Assembly (NCBI GenBank): GCA_002347285.1
Contig: DDXW01000053.1
Span: forward strand, 1 to 64,000
DNA length: 64,000 bases
Origin: Rhodocyclaceae bacterium UBA2250
GTDB lineage: Bacteria > Pseudomonadota > Gammaproteobacteria > Burkholderiales > Rhodocyclaceae
Direction of reading: 5' to 3'
The translations under genes were made by a program, and so were the position numbers. Below, piece by piece: positions 50,199 to 58,561 of this stretch (positions within the stretch are counted from its first letter, which is position 1; the number at the start of each line of letters is the position of its first letter). A model generated the notes under the pieces. The model saw nothing but the letters and a program-made list of their open reading frames with translations. It searched no databases and had not been told where the DNA came from.

Positions 50199-52417
50199 GC
50201 CGCCTTCTCCACCCGGCCCTGGCGCAGGGCCTCGATGACGCGCTCCTTGGGCCCGTCGGCGACGATCTTGCCGTTATCGACGACGATGATGCGGTCGACG
50301 AGATCGAGCAGCGTGGTGCGGTGGGTGACGATCACCATCGTCCTGCCGGCGCCGAAGCGGTGCAGATTGCGCTTGATCGTGTCCTCGCTGGAGTGGTCCA
50401 TCGAGCCGGTCGGCTCGTCGAGCAGCAGGATCGGCGGGTTGTGCACGACCGCGCGGGCGATCGCCACGCCCTGGCGCTGGCCGCCGGAAAGGGACTCGCC
50501 GCGCTCGCCGACGACCATGTCGAAGCCGCGCGGATGGGCGTTGACCATGTCGGCGAGGCCGGCCACCTGCGCGGCCGCCAGCAGGTCGGCGTCGTCGAGG
50601 TGCGGCGTGGCGAACAGGATGTTCTCCTTGAGGCTGCCGAAGAACAGGGTGCTGTCCTGCGCGACGTAGCCGATGTTGCGGCGCAGCTGGGCCGGGTCGA
50701 GCTGGCGGATGTCCACGCCGTCGATGCGGATGGTGCCGCTCTTCGGCTGGTAGAGCCCCAGCATCAGGCGCAGCAGCGTCGACTTGCCCGACCCCACCCG
50801 GCCGATCAGCGCGACGTGCTCGCCCGGCTTGATGTGGAAGGAAATCTTGCGCAACGCTTCGGCGCTCTCGCCGGGATAGGCGAATTCGACGTCCTTGAAG
50901 TCGATCTCGCCCTTGAACACCGGCCGGCTGACGAAGCTGGTTTCGGCGTCGCGCTCCGCTTCCTTGCCCATGATCTCGTTGAGCGAGGTCAGCGCGGTGG
51001 TGGCGTTGTGATATTGGGTCAGCAGCCCGGCCACCGCGCCGAACGGCGCCATGGCGCGCGCCGAGAGCATCGTGCAGGCGATCAGCCCGCCCATGCTGAG
51101 CTGGGCTTCGCCGATGCGGTAGACGCCGATGATGAGGATGGACAGGGAAACCAGCTGCTGCATCCAGGCCGCGCTGTTGATGGTGGTCGCCGCCAGCAGG
51201 CGCAGCTGGTTCGAGACGCGCGCGAGGTAGATCGCGCTGCGCTCCCACTTGCGCTGCATCACCCCCTCGGCGCCGAGCGACTTGACGGTCTCGAGGCCGA
51301 CCAGGCTTTCGACGAGGTTGGCGTTGCGCATCGCACCGGCGCGGTAGGTGGTTTCGGCGAGGTCGTGCATCTTGGCCTGCACCAGCCAGGCGTAGCTCAC
51401 CACCACGACCAGGCCGATGACGACCGGAATGAACATCGGCAGGTCGATCCAGGCCATGACGATGATGAACAGGATGGCGAACGGCAGGTCGACGATGGCG
51501 GTCACCGTCGCCGAGGTGATGAAGTCGCGCACGGTTTCGAAGGAGCGCAGGTTCGCCGCGAAGGAGCCGGCCGACACCGGCCGGTTTTCCATGCGGATGC
51601 CGAGCACGCGCTCCATGATGCGCGCCGAAAGATCCACGTCGACGCGCTTGCCGGCCAGGTCGATGAAGTAGCCGCGCATCATGCGCAGCACGAAATCGAA
51701 GATCATGATCAGCGCCATGCCGACGGCGAGCATCCACAGGGTCTCGACCGCCTGGTTGGGGACGACGCGGTTGTAGACGTTCATCGTGAACAGCGGCATC
51801 GCCAGCGCGAAGATGTTGATCAGCGCCGCCGCGGTCAGGACGTCGCGGTAGATCGGGATGTTTTCGGTCAGCGCGCCCCAGAACCAGTGCCGCCGCGCCA
51901 CGCGCCCGACTTCGGGCGCACGGCGGTCGAAGTGGAACTCGGGGCGGGCGAAGATCGCCATCCCCGCATAGCGCGCCGCCAGCTCCTGGCGCGGCAGGGT
52001 GGCCGCCGCCTCGCCGAGCTCGGGGAACACCACCTTCGCCTTCTCGCCGCCGTCTTCCCAGCCGATCAGCAGGCAGGCGCCGTGGTTCTCCAGCAGCAGC
52101 ACGACCGGCAGCAGGGCGGTTTCGATCTCGGCCAGTTCGCGCCGCATCACCTTGCTGGCGATGCCGGCCCGCTTGGCGGCGCGCTCGAACAGCGAGGGGG
52201 TGAGCTTGTGATCGACGAGCGGCAGGCCGGCCGACAGCGCTTCGCGCGATTGCGTCACGCCGTGATAGCGGGTCAGCAGGTAGAGGCACTCGAGCAAGGG
52301 ATCATGGACGCGATCCTTCTGCTCCGGCTGGGTGCCGTTCTTCGCCGCCTGGCCCTGCCTGGCACCTGTCTGTGCCTTGCCTTCCACTGGTCCTGTTTGC
52401 CCCGGGCTGGTACTCAT
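50195..52417 (-). CDS. lapB: Type I secretion permease/ATPase LapB
   Basis: A 740-residue ABC exporter of the RTX-adhesin type. The N-terminus (about 35-165) is a C39-like domain without an evident catalytic Cys-His pair, as in HlyB- and LapB-type transporters that recognise but do not cut their substrate. Six TM helices span about 180-460. The ATPase domain has Walker A GRVGSGKST, signature LSGGQRQ and Walker B ILLLDEPTG. It overlaps lapC by four bases and follows the EAL-HDOD gene by 83 bases on the same strand. Confidence 0.96.
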   Translation of the reverse strand: MSTSPGQTGPVEGKAQTGARQGQAAKNGTQPEQKDRVHDPLLECLYLLTRYHGVTQSREALSAGLPLVDHKLTPSLFERAAKRAGIASKVMRRELAEIETALLPVVLLLENHGACLLIGWEDGGEKAKVVFPELGEAAATLPRQELAARYAGMAIFARPEFHFDRRAPEVGRVARRHWFWGALTENIPIYRDVLTAAALINIFALAMPLFTMNVYNRVVPNQAVETLWMLAVGMALIMIFDFVLRMMRGYFIDLAGKRVDVDLSARIMERVLGIRMENRPVSAGSFAANLRSFETVRDFITSATVTAIVDLPFAILFIIVMAWIDLPMFIPVVIGLVVVVSYAWLVQAKMHDLAETTYRAGAMRNANLVESLVGLETVKSLGAEGVMQRKWERSAIYLARVSNQLRLLAATTINSAAWMQQLVSLSILIIGVYRIGEAQLSMGGLIACTMLSARAMAPFGAVAGLLTQYHNATTALTSLNEIMGKEAERDAETSFVSRPVFKGEIDFKDVEFAYPGESAEALRKISFHIKPGEHVALIGRVGSGKSTLLRLMLGLYQPKSGTIRIDGVDIRQLDPAQLRRNIGYVAQDSTLFFGSLKENILFATPHLDDADLLAAAQVAGLADMVNAHPRGFDMVVGERGESLSGGQRQGVAIARAVVHNPPILLLDEPTGSMDHSSEDTIKRNLHRFGAGRTMVIVTHRTTLLDLVDRIIVVDNGKIVADGPKERVIEALRQGRVEKAA

Positions 52418-52500
52418 GAATCGACGCGATCGCTCTATTTGTTTTTACTATTGCCTCGCACTATCGCATATTTTCAGGGCACCGGGCATGACAAAGCAGT

Positions 52501-53769
52501 TTAATTCGCCTCGACGCCGATGCTTTGCGCCCAAGCGATCGCCTCGGCGAGGCACTGATGCAGGGCATCGCGGCCGATGCGGCCTTCGAGCCGGGCGAGG
52601 GCGCGTTCGGCGCCGGCCGGGTCGTCGTTGTCGTAGCTGTCGGCGAGTTCGAGCAGCGCGCCGAGCTCGCCCTGGCGCTCGAGCAGGGCCTGGCGCAGTT
52701 GCGGCACGACGGCGATCTGCTCGAGAATTTCGGCCATCGGCACCCCCAATGCGGCGGGCATCAGCGACATCATGCCGGCCAGGAAAGCCTGGTCGGAAAG
52801 TCCGCTCTGCCGCGGGGCGAGCAGGCGCGCCAGGCGCTCCATGAAACTGCCCTTGAGCGCCGCCAGCTGCATGAGGGGATTGCGCGCCACGTCGCCGCTG
52901 CTGCCCTGCCGGCTGAACAGCAGCAGCTGCAGCCAGCGCTGCAGCTGGCGCCGGCCGACGATATTCACCGCCTGCTGCACCGAGGCGATGCGCACGCGCA
53001 GCCCCATGCCGACCGAATTGGTCAGCCGCAGCAGCTTGAGGGTGAGCGATGCCTCGCCCTTGAAGGCCTGCTCGATCTCCTTGGCGTCGGCGTCGCGGTT
53101 GATCAGGTTGACGATGCGGATCAGCGCCTGCGTCGAGGTGTCGATCTTCCTGCCCTGCACCAGCGTCGGCTTGGCGAAGTAATAGCCCTGGAAGTAACGG
53201 AACCCGAGTTCCAGCGCACGCTGGCGGTCCTCGGGCGTCTCGACGTGGCTGGCGATGAGGATCGGCCGGGCCTCGGCCGGCAGGGCGAGCAGCTTCTGCA
53301 GGACAGCCCGGTCGGCATTGCGCACGTTGAACTTGACGAACATCGCCTGCCCGAGCAGGGCGGCCGGCACGGCGCCGGGGTCGGCGAAACCCATCAGGCA
53401 GAGGGCGTAGCCGCGCCGGGCGAGTTCCAGGCAGCGCGCGACGAACTGCGCGTCGCCCGCCAGCCCGGCATCCACCTCGAAGACGATGCGGTCGGGCGGC
53501 AGCGCGTCGATCGCCTCGTGGCGAAGGAATTCGGCATCGGCGATGATGAAGGCCTTGTAGCCTTCGAGCGCGCCGGCCAGGCCGAGTTCGGCGAAGGCCT
53601 GGCAGACGACGCTGGCGGTGGCCATGCCCGGCCCGGCGGCGGGTGCGCGGTTGTCGGCGGAATCGCGGAACAGCAGTTCGTAGCCGATCAGCGTTTCGTC
53701 GGCGTCGAGGATCGGCTGGCGCGCGAGGAACAGGCGGTCTTGCGTCGCGATGGCGGGGGCATCTGTCAT
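52501..53769 (-). CDS. EAL-HDOD domain protein (YuxH type)
   Basis: A 422-residue cytosolic protein with an N-terminal EAL-like domain (about 10-205) and a C-terminal HDOD domain (about 210-400). The EAL domain keeps GYELLFRDS but has lost catalytic acids: MGFADP stands for the DDFG motif and VKFNVRN for the KxD strand. It is unlikely to hydrolyse c-di-GMP and may bind it or act as a scaffold. It is directly upstream of lapB on the same strand, so it may belong to the Lap regulon. An ssrS terminator lies just upstream. Confidence 0.9.
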   Translation of the reverse strand: MTDAPAIATQDRLFLARQPILDADETLIGYELLFRDSADNRAPAAGPGMATASVVCQAFAELGLAGALEGYKAFIIADAEFLRHEAIDALPPDRIVFEVDAGLAGDAQFVARCLELARRGYALCLMGFADPGAVPAALLGQAMFVKFNVRNADRAVLQKLLALPAEARPILIASHVETPEDRQRALELGFRYFQGYYFAKPTLVQGRKIDTSTQALIRIVNLINRDADAKEIEQAFKGEASLTLKLLRLTNSVGMGLRVRIASVQQAVNIVGRRQLQRWLQLLLFSRQGSSGDVARNPLMQLAALKGSFMERLARLLAPRQSGLSDQAFLAGMMSLMPAALGVPMAEILEQIAVVPQLRQALLERQGELGALLELADSYDNDDPAGAERALARLEGRIGRDALHQCLAEAIAWAQSIGVEAN

Positions 53770-53790
53770 ATGCTGGATGTTAGCGCAGGC

Positions 53791-53829
53791 AAAAAAATGC
53801 GGCCACCTCGAAACTGCCGCGGTGGCCGC
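53791..53829 (-). terminator. Intrinsic terminator after 6S RNA
   Basis: On the minus strand GCGGCCACC pairs with GGTGGCCGC and is followed by ATTTTTTTG, just past the 3' end of the 6S RNA. Confidence 0.85.
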
Positions 53830-53832
53830 GTT

Positions 53833-54020
53833 GTGGGGTTCCCCGCCTGTGCCGTTCGGCCGGCATCCTGAACCTGGGTTCAGAGTGGTCGCGTTCCTGC
53901 CGCTTCAGGTGCGCTTGACGAAGAAGCGCTCGCAACGGCGGCGTCTTTGGGCGGCGACCGATGCCAATGCGCATTGGTTCAAGGAATGGTTGGCCTTGGC
54001 GAACACCGCAGGGAATTCTT
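53833..54020 (-). ncRNA. ssrS: 6S RNA
   Basis: A minus-strand RNA of roughly 190 bases between zapA and the EAL-HDOD gene. It shows 6S hallmarks: a closing stem from TTCCCTGC (5') and GCGGGGAA (3'), CGGTGTTCGCCAAG near the 5' end, a CCTTGAACCAATGC segment, the 3' CTGAACCCAGGTTCAGGATG, and a large internal bulge between. A terminator follows. 6S RNA binds sigma-70 RNA polymerase in slow growth. Position after zapA is the conserved proteobacterial location. The ends are estimates. Confidence 0.85.
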
Positions 54021-54077
54021 GAAACCGCTACTTGAAACCGTACCGGGGCGCCGGCCGGGGCAACCACCGCCCGCGAA

Positions 54078-54392
54078 TCAGAACAACTGATCCTGCGGCG
54101 CGAGCGCTTCGTCCAGCCGTGCTTCGATGGCCTTGATTCTACCCCGCGTCTCTTCGGCGTCAATCGGTTTCCCCGCGGTGGCGGGGCTGCGCCGCGCGGC
54201 ATCGAGCTCGTGCGCCAGGTTGAGCGCGGTCATCACGGCGAGCCGCTCGCCGGTGCTCTTGGTCGCCTTGGCGATCTCGCCCATGCGCGCATCGAGCAGT
54301 TCCGCCGCGGCCTGCAGGGAGCCCGCCTCTTCGGGCGTGCAGGCGACGCGATAGTCGCGTCCCTGGATCTTGATGTCGAGCGTGGTCGTCAT
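54078..54392 (-). CDS. zapA: Cell division protein ZapA
   Basis: A 104-residue FtsZ-ring stabiliser, starting MTTTLDIKIQGRDYRVACTPEE, with the C-terminal coiled coil (about 50-95). The typical family pattern is LDIKIxGRDYxVAC and LDARMGEIAKATKSTGERLAVMTALNLAHEL. It overlaps the upstream ZapB-like gene by ATGA and is followed by 6S RNA. Confidence 0.94.
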   Translation of the reverse strand: MTTTLDIKIQGRDYRVACTPEEAGSLQAAAELLDARMGEIAKATKSTGERLAVMTALNLAHELDAARRSPATAGKPIDAEETRGRIKAIEARLDEALAPQDQLF

Positions 54393-54583
54393 TCCGCGGG
54401 CAGCCTGTCGAGCAGGCCCTCGATGCGTTCGCGTGCGGTGGTCATGCGTTTGGCCAGATCCTGCTTCTCTTCCTCGAGCTCGCCGACGCGGCCGCGCAAA
54501 CGATGGTTCTCGACGCGCAGCGCGGCGCAGAGCGCGATGATCTGCTCTACTTTCTGTTCGATGCCGTCGAGTGGGTCGTCCAT
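54389..54583 (-). CDS. ZapB-like coiled-coil protein
   Basis: A 64-residue, almost entirely coiled-coil protein (KVEQIIALCAALRVENHRL, then GRVGELEEEKQDLAKRM). It matches the short TIGR02449-type family encoded directly upstream of zapA in many proteobacteria and annotated as ZapB-like. Probably a division-ring accessory protein. Translation is coupled to zapA. Confidence 0.85.
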   Translation of the reverse strand: MDDPLDGIEQKVEQIIALCAALRVENHRLRGRVGELEEEKQDLAKRMTTARERIEGLLDRLPAE

Positions 54584-54666
54584 GGGCGCGCAGTTTGTTG
54601 GAAAACCGTTTCTTGGTCAAGCAGTTCGCGCCGCTATTGAAGGTAACGCAAAAACTGCGGCGGACA

Positions 54667-54692
54667 AATATTCGGCGCTGGCGAAGCGGCGC
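54667..54692 (+). repeat. Dispersed GC-rich repeat upstream of btuB
   Basis: AATATTCGGCGCTGGC then GAAGCGGCGC. It overlaps the expected -35 region of the btuB promoter; the TATAAT box follows immediately. Confidence 0.6.
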
Positions 54693-54695
54693 GCC

Positions 54696-54701
54696 TATAA
54701 T
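54696..54701 (+). promoter_or_regulatory. -10 box of the btuB operon
   Basis: A perfect TATAAT, about a dozen bases before the conserved start of the cobalamin riboswitch. The -35 region is inside a dispersed repeat copy and is weak (TTCGGC). Confidence 0.55.
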
Positions 54702-54712
54702 CCGCCCGCTTC

Positions 54713-54880
54713 GTTCGAGGTGCCTGCCGGCGGATACGTCTGCAGGTGAAACGGGAAACAGGTGGGAAACCTGTGCTGCCCCCGCAACGGTAAGGGAGTG
54801 CGGCTGCTTCATTCAGCCACTGGGCGATCCGCCCGGGAAGGCGAAGCAGCAAGACTTCCGAGCCCGGAGACCGGCCACGG
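54713..54880 (+). promoter_or_regulatory. Cobalamin riboswitch
   Basis: The leader has the standard elements in order: a GAGGTGCC start, GAAACGGGAAACAGGTG, the GCTGCCCCCGCAACGGTAA core, a variable hairpin, and the B12 box AGCCCGGAGACCGGCC (54861-54876). It precedes btuB by 130 bases. Between box and gene, TCCCTGT (54946-54952) is the exact complement of ACAGGGA (54993-54999), which contains the btuB Shine-Dalgarno sequence. Control is therefore probably translational: B12 binding hides the ribosome site. Confidence 0.95.
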
Positions 54881-55005
54881 ACGATCCAGTTGAATGCGCT
54901 GCGGGGTGCGGCGCGTCGGCGGATCGACTCTGCCCACGCTCCCATTCCCTGTGCGTTCGTTTCCATCACCGGCCTGCGGGGACGCTGGCCGTACAGGGAG
55001 TAATC

Positions 55006-56832
55006 ATGTCCATCCGCCGTACCCTCTTCGCGCGCACGGCCGTCGCCGCCGCGCTTGCCATCGCTTTTCAACCAGCCTTCGCCGTCGACGAGGAAGAGGA
55101 AGCCACCGTCGTCGTCACGGCGACGCGCGTGCCGACGCGCATCAACGAGGTCATCGCCGATATGACCGTGATCGATCGCAAGGAGATCGAGCAGGCCGGT
55201 CCGGCGACGCTGCCCGAACTGCTGTCACGCCAGCCCGGCCTGCACATCGTCGATAACGGCGGGCGCGGCAAGGCCGCCAGCGTCTTCATGCGCGGCACCG
55301 CCTCGACGCATGCGCTGCTGCTCGTCGATGGCGTGCCGCTCGGTTCGGCGACCACCGGCCAGCCTTCCCTGCACAACCTGCCGCTGTCGCAGATCGAACG
55401 CATCGAGATCCTGCGCGGCCCGGCGTCGAGCCTGTACGGCTCGGACGCGATCGGCGGCGTGATCCAGATTTTCACCAGGCGCGGCGAGGGGCCGGCGCGC
55501 GTGAACGCCTATGCCGGCTTCGGCAGCCACGATACCCGCGAGGCCCAGGCGAGCGTTTCCGGCAGCAGCGGCCCGCTCTCCTACAACTTCTCGGCCTCGC
55601 ACTACACAACCGGCGGATTCAATGTCGCGTCCGATGCGCAGCGTTTCAACATCGTCAACTTCTCGCTGCCCAACCCCGACGACGACGGCTATCGCAACAC
55701 CATGTTCACGGGGCGCATCGTCTACGAGATCGCCAAGGGTCATGAGATCGGCGCGACCGTGCTGGAAGGGAAAAGCCGCAACTGGTTCGACCGCGGCGGT
55801 CCGACGGTGGATGCCTACAGCAACGACAAGACCCGCGCCTACGGCGTGTTCCTGAAGAACCGCCTCACCGACATCTGGACCTCCGAGCTGCGCTGGGGTT
55901 CGAGCGAGGACTGGTCGGAAAGCTTCGCGCCCGGCCGCTCGCTGTTCGCCACGACGCAGACCCAATGGACCTGGCAGAACGACGTGCGCCTGCCGCTCGG
56001 CCGCCTGGTGCTCGCGCTCGAGAACACCGAGCAGGAGGTGGACAGCACGACCGCCTACACCGTGAAGCGGCGCGAGGTCGATTCCGCGGTGCTCGGCTAC
56101 CAGGGCAACATCGGCGCCCACAGCTGGCAGGCGGCATTGCGGCGCGACGACAACTCCCAGTTCGGCGCGCACACGACCGGCTCGCTCGGCTACGGCTACC
56201 GTTTCGCCGAGGCCTGGCAGGTGCGCGGCGCGGTGGGCACCGCCTTCAAGGCGCCCAGCTTCAACCAGCTCTACTACCCCGCGTTCGGCAATGCCGCCCT
56301 GAAGCCGGAGCAGGCGAAAAACCGGGAGATCGGCCTCCATTGGGGGGAAGACGGACAGCACGCCAGCCTCACGGTCTTCGACAACCGCATCACCGATCTG
56401 ATCGCGAGCTTCCCGGCCGTCAACATCGGCAAGGCGCGCATCAAGGGCACCGCACTCGCCTACGGCTTCACGCGCGGCGCCTGGCTGTTCGATGCCGGAC
56501 TCGACCTGATGAAGCCGATCGACGACGACACGGGCGACCGCCTGCAGCGCCGCCCGGCGGAGATGCTGAAGCTGGCCGTCACCTACGCGCCCGGCGACTG
56601 GAAGGTCGGCGGCGAAACCAGCACGGTCGGACGCCGCTACGACACCACCGCCGAAGGCCGGCCGATGCACGGCTACGGCGTGGTCAACCTGTTCGCCGGC
56701 AAGGCGCTGGGCAAGGACTGGTCGCTCGAAGGGCGCATCAACAACCTGTTCGACCGCGTCTATGAAAACGCCTGGGCCTATGCCGTGCCCGGTCGCGAAA
56801 TCTTCGTCGGCCTGCGTTATCAGCCAAAATAG
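55006..56832 (+). CDS. btuB: TonB-dependent cobalamin receptor BtuB
   Basis: A 608-residue outer-membrane receptor. It has a signal peptide (cleavage near QPAFA-VDEE), a TonB box region ATVVVTATR, the plug domain (about 45-160, with RGTASTHALLLVDGVPLG and LRGPASSLYGSDAIGGVI) and a 22-strand barrel ending in an aromatic-rich strand. AGGGAG lies six bases before the ATG. It is preceded by the cobalamin riboswitch, which fixes the ligand as a corrinoid. It is the first gene of the B12 uptake/salvage operon. Confidence 0.95.
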   Translation: MSIRRTLFARTAVAAALAIAFQPAFAVDEEEEATVVVTATRVPTRINEVIADMTVIDRKEIEQAGPATLPELLSRQPGLHIVDNGGRGKAASVFMRGTASTHALLLVDGVPLGSATTGQPSLHNLPLSQIERIEILRGPASSLYGSDAIGGVIQIFTRRGEGPARVNAYAGFGSHDTREAQASVSGSSGPLSYNFSASHYTTGGFNVASDAQRFNIVNFSLPNPDDDGYRNTMFTGRIVYEIAKGHEIGATVLEGKSRNWFDRGGPTVDAYSNDKTRAYGVFLKNRLTDIWTSELRWGSSEDWSESFAPGRSLFATTQTQWTWQNDVRLPLGRLVLALENTEQEVDSTTAYTVKRREVDSAVLGYQGNIGAHSWQAALRRDDNSQFGAHTTGSLGYGYRFAEAWQVRGAVGTAFKAPSFNQLYYPAFGNAALKPEQAKNREIGLHWGEDGQHASLTVFDNRITDLIASFPAVNIGKARIKGTALAYGFTRGAWLFDAGLDLMKPIDDDTGDRLQRRPAEMLKLAVTYAPGDWKVGGETSTVGRRYDTTAEGRPMHGYGVVNLFAGKALGKDWSLEGRINNLFDRVYENAWAYAVPGREIFVGLRYQPK

Positions 56833-56835
56833 GCC

Positions 56836-57810
56836 ATGTCCTGCCGCCGCCGCGCCCTGCTGGTTCTCGCCCTGCTCGCCCTGCTGAGCCTGGCGAGCCT
56901 CGCGGTGGCGCTGGCGGCGGGCAGCCTGTCGATCCCCTTCGGCGAGGTGCTCGCCGCGCTCGCCGGCGCGGAGACGCCGTCGAGATCCATCGTCCTCGAC
57001 CTGCGCCTGCCGCGCGCGCTGGCGGGCTTCGCCTGCGGCGGACTGCTGGCGCTGGCCGGCGCGCTGATGCAGGTGCTGCTCAGGAATCCGCTCGCCGACC
57101 CTTACGTGCTGGGCATCTCCGGCGGTGCGGGCGTCGGCGCGCTGCTGGCGATGCTGCTCGGCCTGGCCGGGCTGGCGGTGTCCGGCTTCGCCTTCCTGGG
57201 TGCGCTCCTTGCGATGCTGCTGGTGTTCGGCCTCGCCCACGGCGACGGCAGCTGGACGCAGACGCGCCTGCTGCTCACCGGCGTGGTGGTCGCCGCCGGC
57301 TGCGGCGCCGTGGTCGCGCTGATCCTGACGCTGGCGCCGGAGCAGAAGATCCACGGCATGCTGTTCTGGCTGATGGGCGACCTCTCGCAAGCGACCGCGA
57401 GCGGGCCGGTGCTGGTGCTGCTCATGCTGGCGCTCGCCGTTTCCCTGCCCTTCGCGCGCGAACTAAACCTGCTCGCGCGCGGCGCTGCCCAGGCCCAGGC
57501 GCTCGGCGTCGCGGTGCCGGTGCTGCGGCGCATCGTCTATGTCGTCGCCTCGCTCGCCACCGCCGGGGCGGTTACCACCGCCGGCTCGATCGGCTTCGTC
57601 GGTCTGATCGTGCCGCATCTGGTGCGCTTAGGCGTAGGCAACGACCAGCGCCTGTTGCTGCCCGCCGCCGCACTCGCCGGCGGCAGCCTGCTGGTGCTCG
57701 CCGACACGGCGGCGCGCACCGCCGTCGCGCCCCTGCAGCTGCCGGTGGGCGTGCTCACCGCGCTGATCGGCGTGCCGGTGTTCCTCTATCTGTTGGGGCG
57801 CAAGACATGA
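56836..57810 (+). CDS. btuC: B12 ABC transporter permease BtuC
   Basis: A 324-residue FecCD-family permease with about ten TM helices. Conserved segments include LRLPRALAGFACGGLLALAGALMQ, NPLADPYVLGISGGAGVGA and GSIGFVGLIVPHLVRL. It starts three bases after btuB and overlaps btuD by four. Substrate is inferred from operon context: imports corrinoid across the inner membrane. Confidence 0.94.
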   Translation: MSCRRRALLVLALLALLSLASLAVALAAGSLSIPFGEVLAALAGAETPSRSIVLDLRLPRALAGFACGGLLALAGALMQVLLRNPLADPYVLGISGGAGVGALLAMLLGLAGLAVSGFAFLGALLAMLLVFGLAHGDGSWTQTRLLLTGVVVAAGCGAVVALILTLAPEQKIHGMLFWLMGDLSQATASGPVLVLLMLALAVSLPFARELNLLARGAAQAQALGVAVPVLRRIVYVVASLATAGAVTTAGSIGFVGLIVPHLVRLGVGNDQRLLLPAAALAGGSLLVLADTAARTAVAPLQLPVGVLTALIGVPVFLYLLGRKT

Positions 57811-58559
57811 TTTTGCAGGCGCGCCAGCTGTCGGTCAGCGTCGGCCTGCACAAGGTCTGTCTGAGTCTCGACCTCGATCTCGCGCCCGGCAGCCGGCTGG
57901 CGATCCTCGGCCGCAACGGCGCCGGCAAGTCGACGCTGCTCGCCACGCTGGCCGGCCTGCGCCCGGCCGACGCCGGCACGCTGCGGCTCGACGGCAAGAC
58001 CTACGCCGAACTCGGCCTGCGCCAGGCGGCGCGCCTGCGCGGCTGGCTCGGCCAGGATCGCTCGGACCCCTTCGCCAGCACCGTGCTGGAAACCGTGCTC
58101 GCCGGCCGCCATCCGCATCTTTCCCGCTGGGCATGGGAATCGGCGGGTGACACGGACATCGCGCGCACCGCATTGGCGGCGTTGGGACTGGCCGGCATGG
58201 AGGAACGCGAGGTCCACACGCTCTCGGGCGGCGAGCGGCAGCGCGTCGCCATCGCCGCGCTGCTCGCGCAGGGGCCCCGCCTCTACCTGCTCGACGAGCC
58301 GCTCGCCCACCTCGACCTCAACCACCAGATCGCCACGCTCGAACTGCTGGCACGGCGCGCGCGCGCGGAAGGCGTCGCCCTCGCGATGGTGCTGCACGAT
58401 CCGAACCTGGCGCTGCGCTTCTGCGATCAGGTCGTGCTGCTCCATGGCGACAGCCGGCACGTCGCCGGGCCGGCGGCGGACATCCTCGACGCCGCGACGC
58501 TGTCGGACCTCTACGGCCACCCGCTGCGGCGGGTGGAGAATTTCTTCGTTCCGGAGTGA
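57807..58559 (+). CDS. btuD: B12 ABC transporter ATPase BtuD
   Basis: A 250-residue FepC/BtuD-type ATPase. Walker A is GRNGAGKSTLL (about 34-44), the signature is LSGGERQRVAIA, Walker B is LYLLDEPLAHLD, and the switch histidine is in VLHDPNLALRF. It overlaps btuC upstream and sits just before a substrate-binding-protein gene. Pairs with BtuC. Confidence 0.94.
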   Translation: MILQARQLSVSVGLHKVCLSLDLDLAPGSRLAILGRNGAGKSTLLATLAGLRPADAGTLRLDGKTYAELGLRQAARLRGWLGQDRSDPFASTVLETVLAGRHPHLSRWAWESAGDTDIARTALAALGLAGMEEREVHTLSGGERQRVAIAALLAQGPRLYLLDEPLAHLDLNHQIATLELLARRARAEGVALAMVLHDPNLALRFCDQVVLLHGDSRHVAGPAADILDAATLSDLYGHPLRRVENFFVPE

Positions 58560-58561
58560 AC

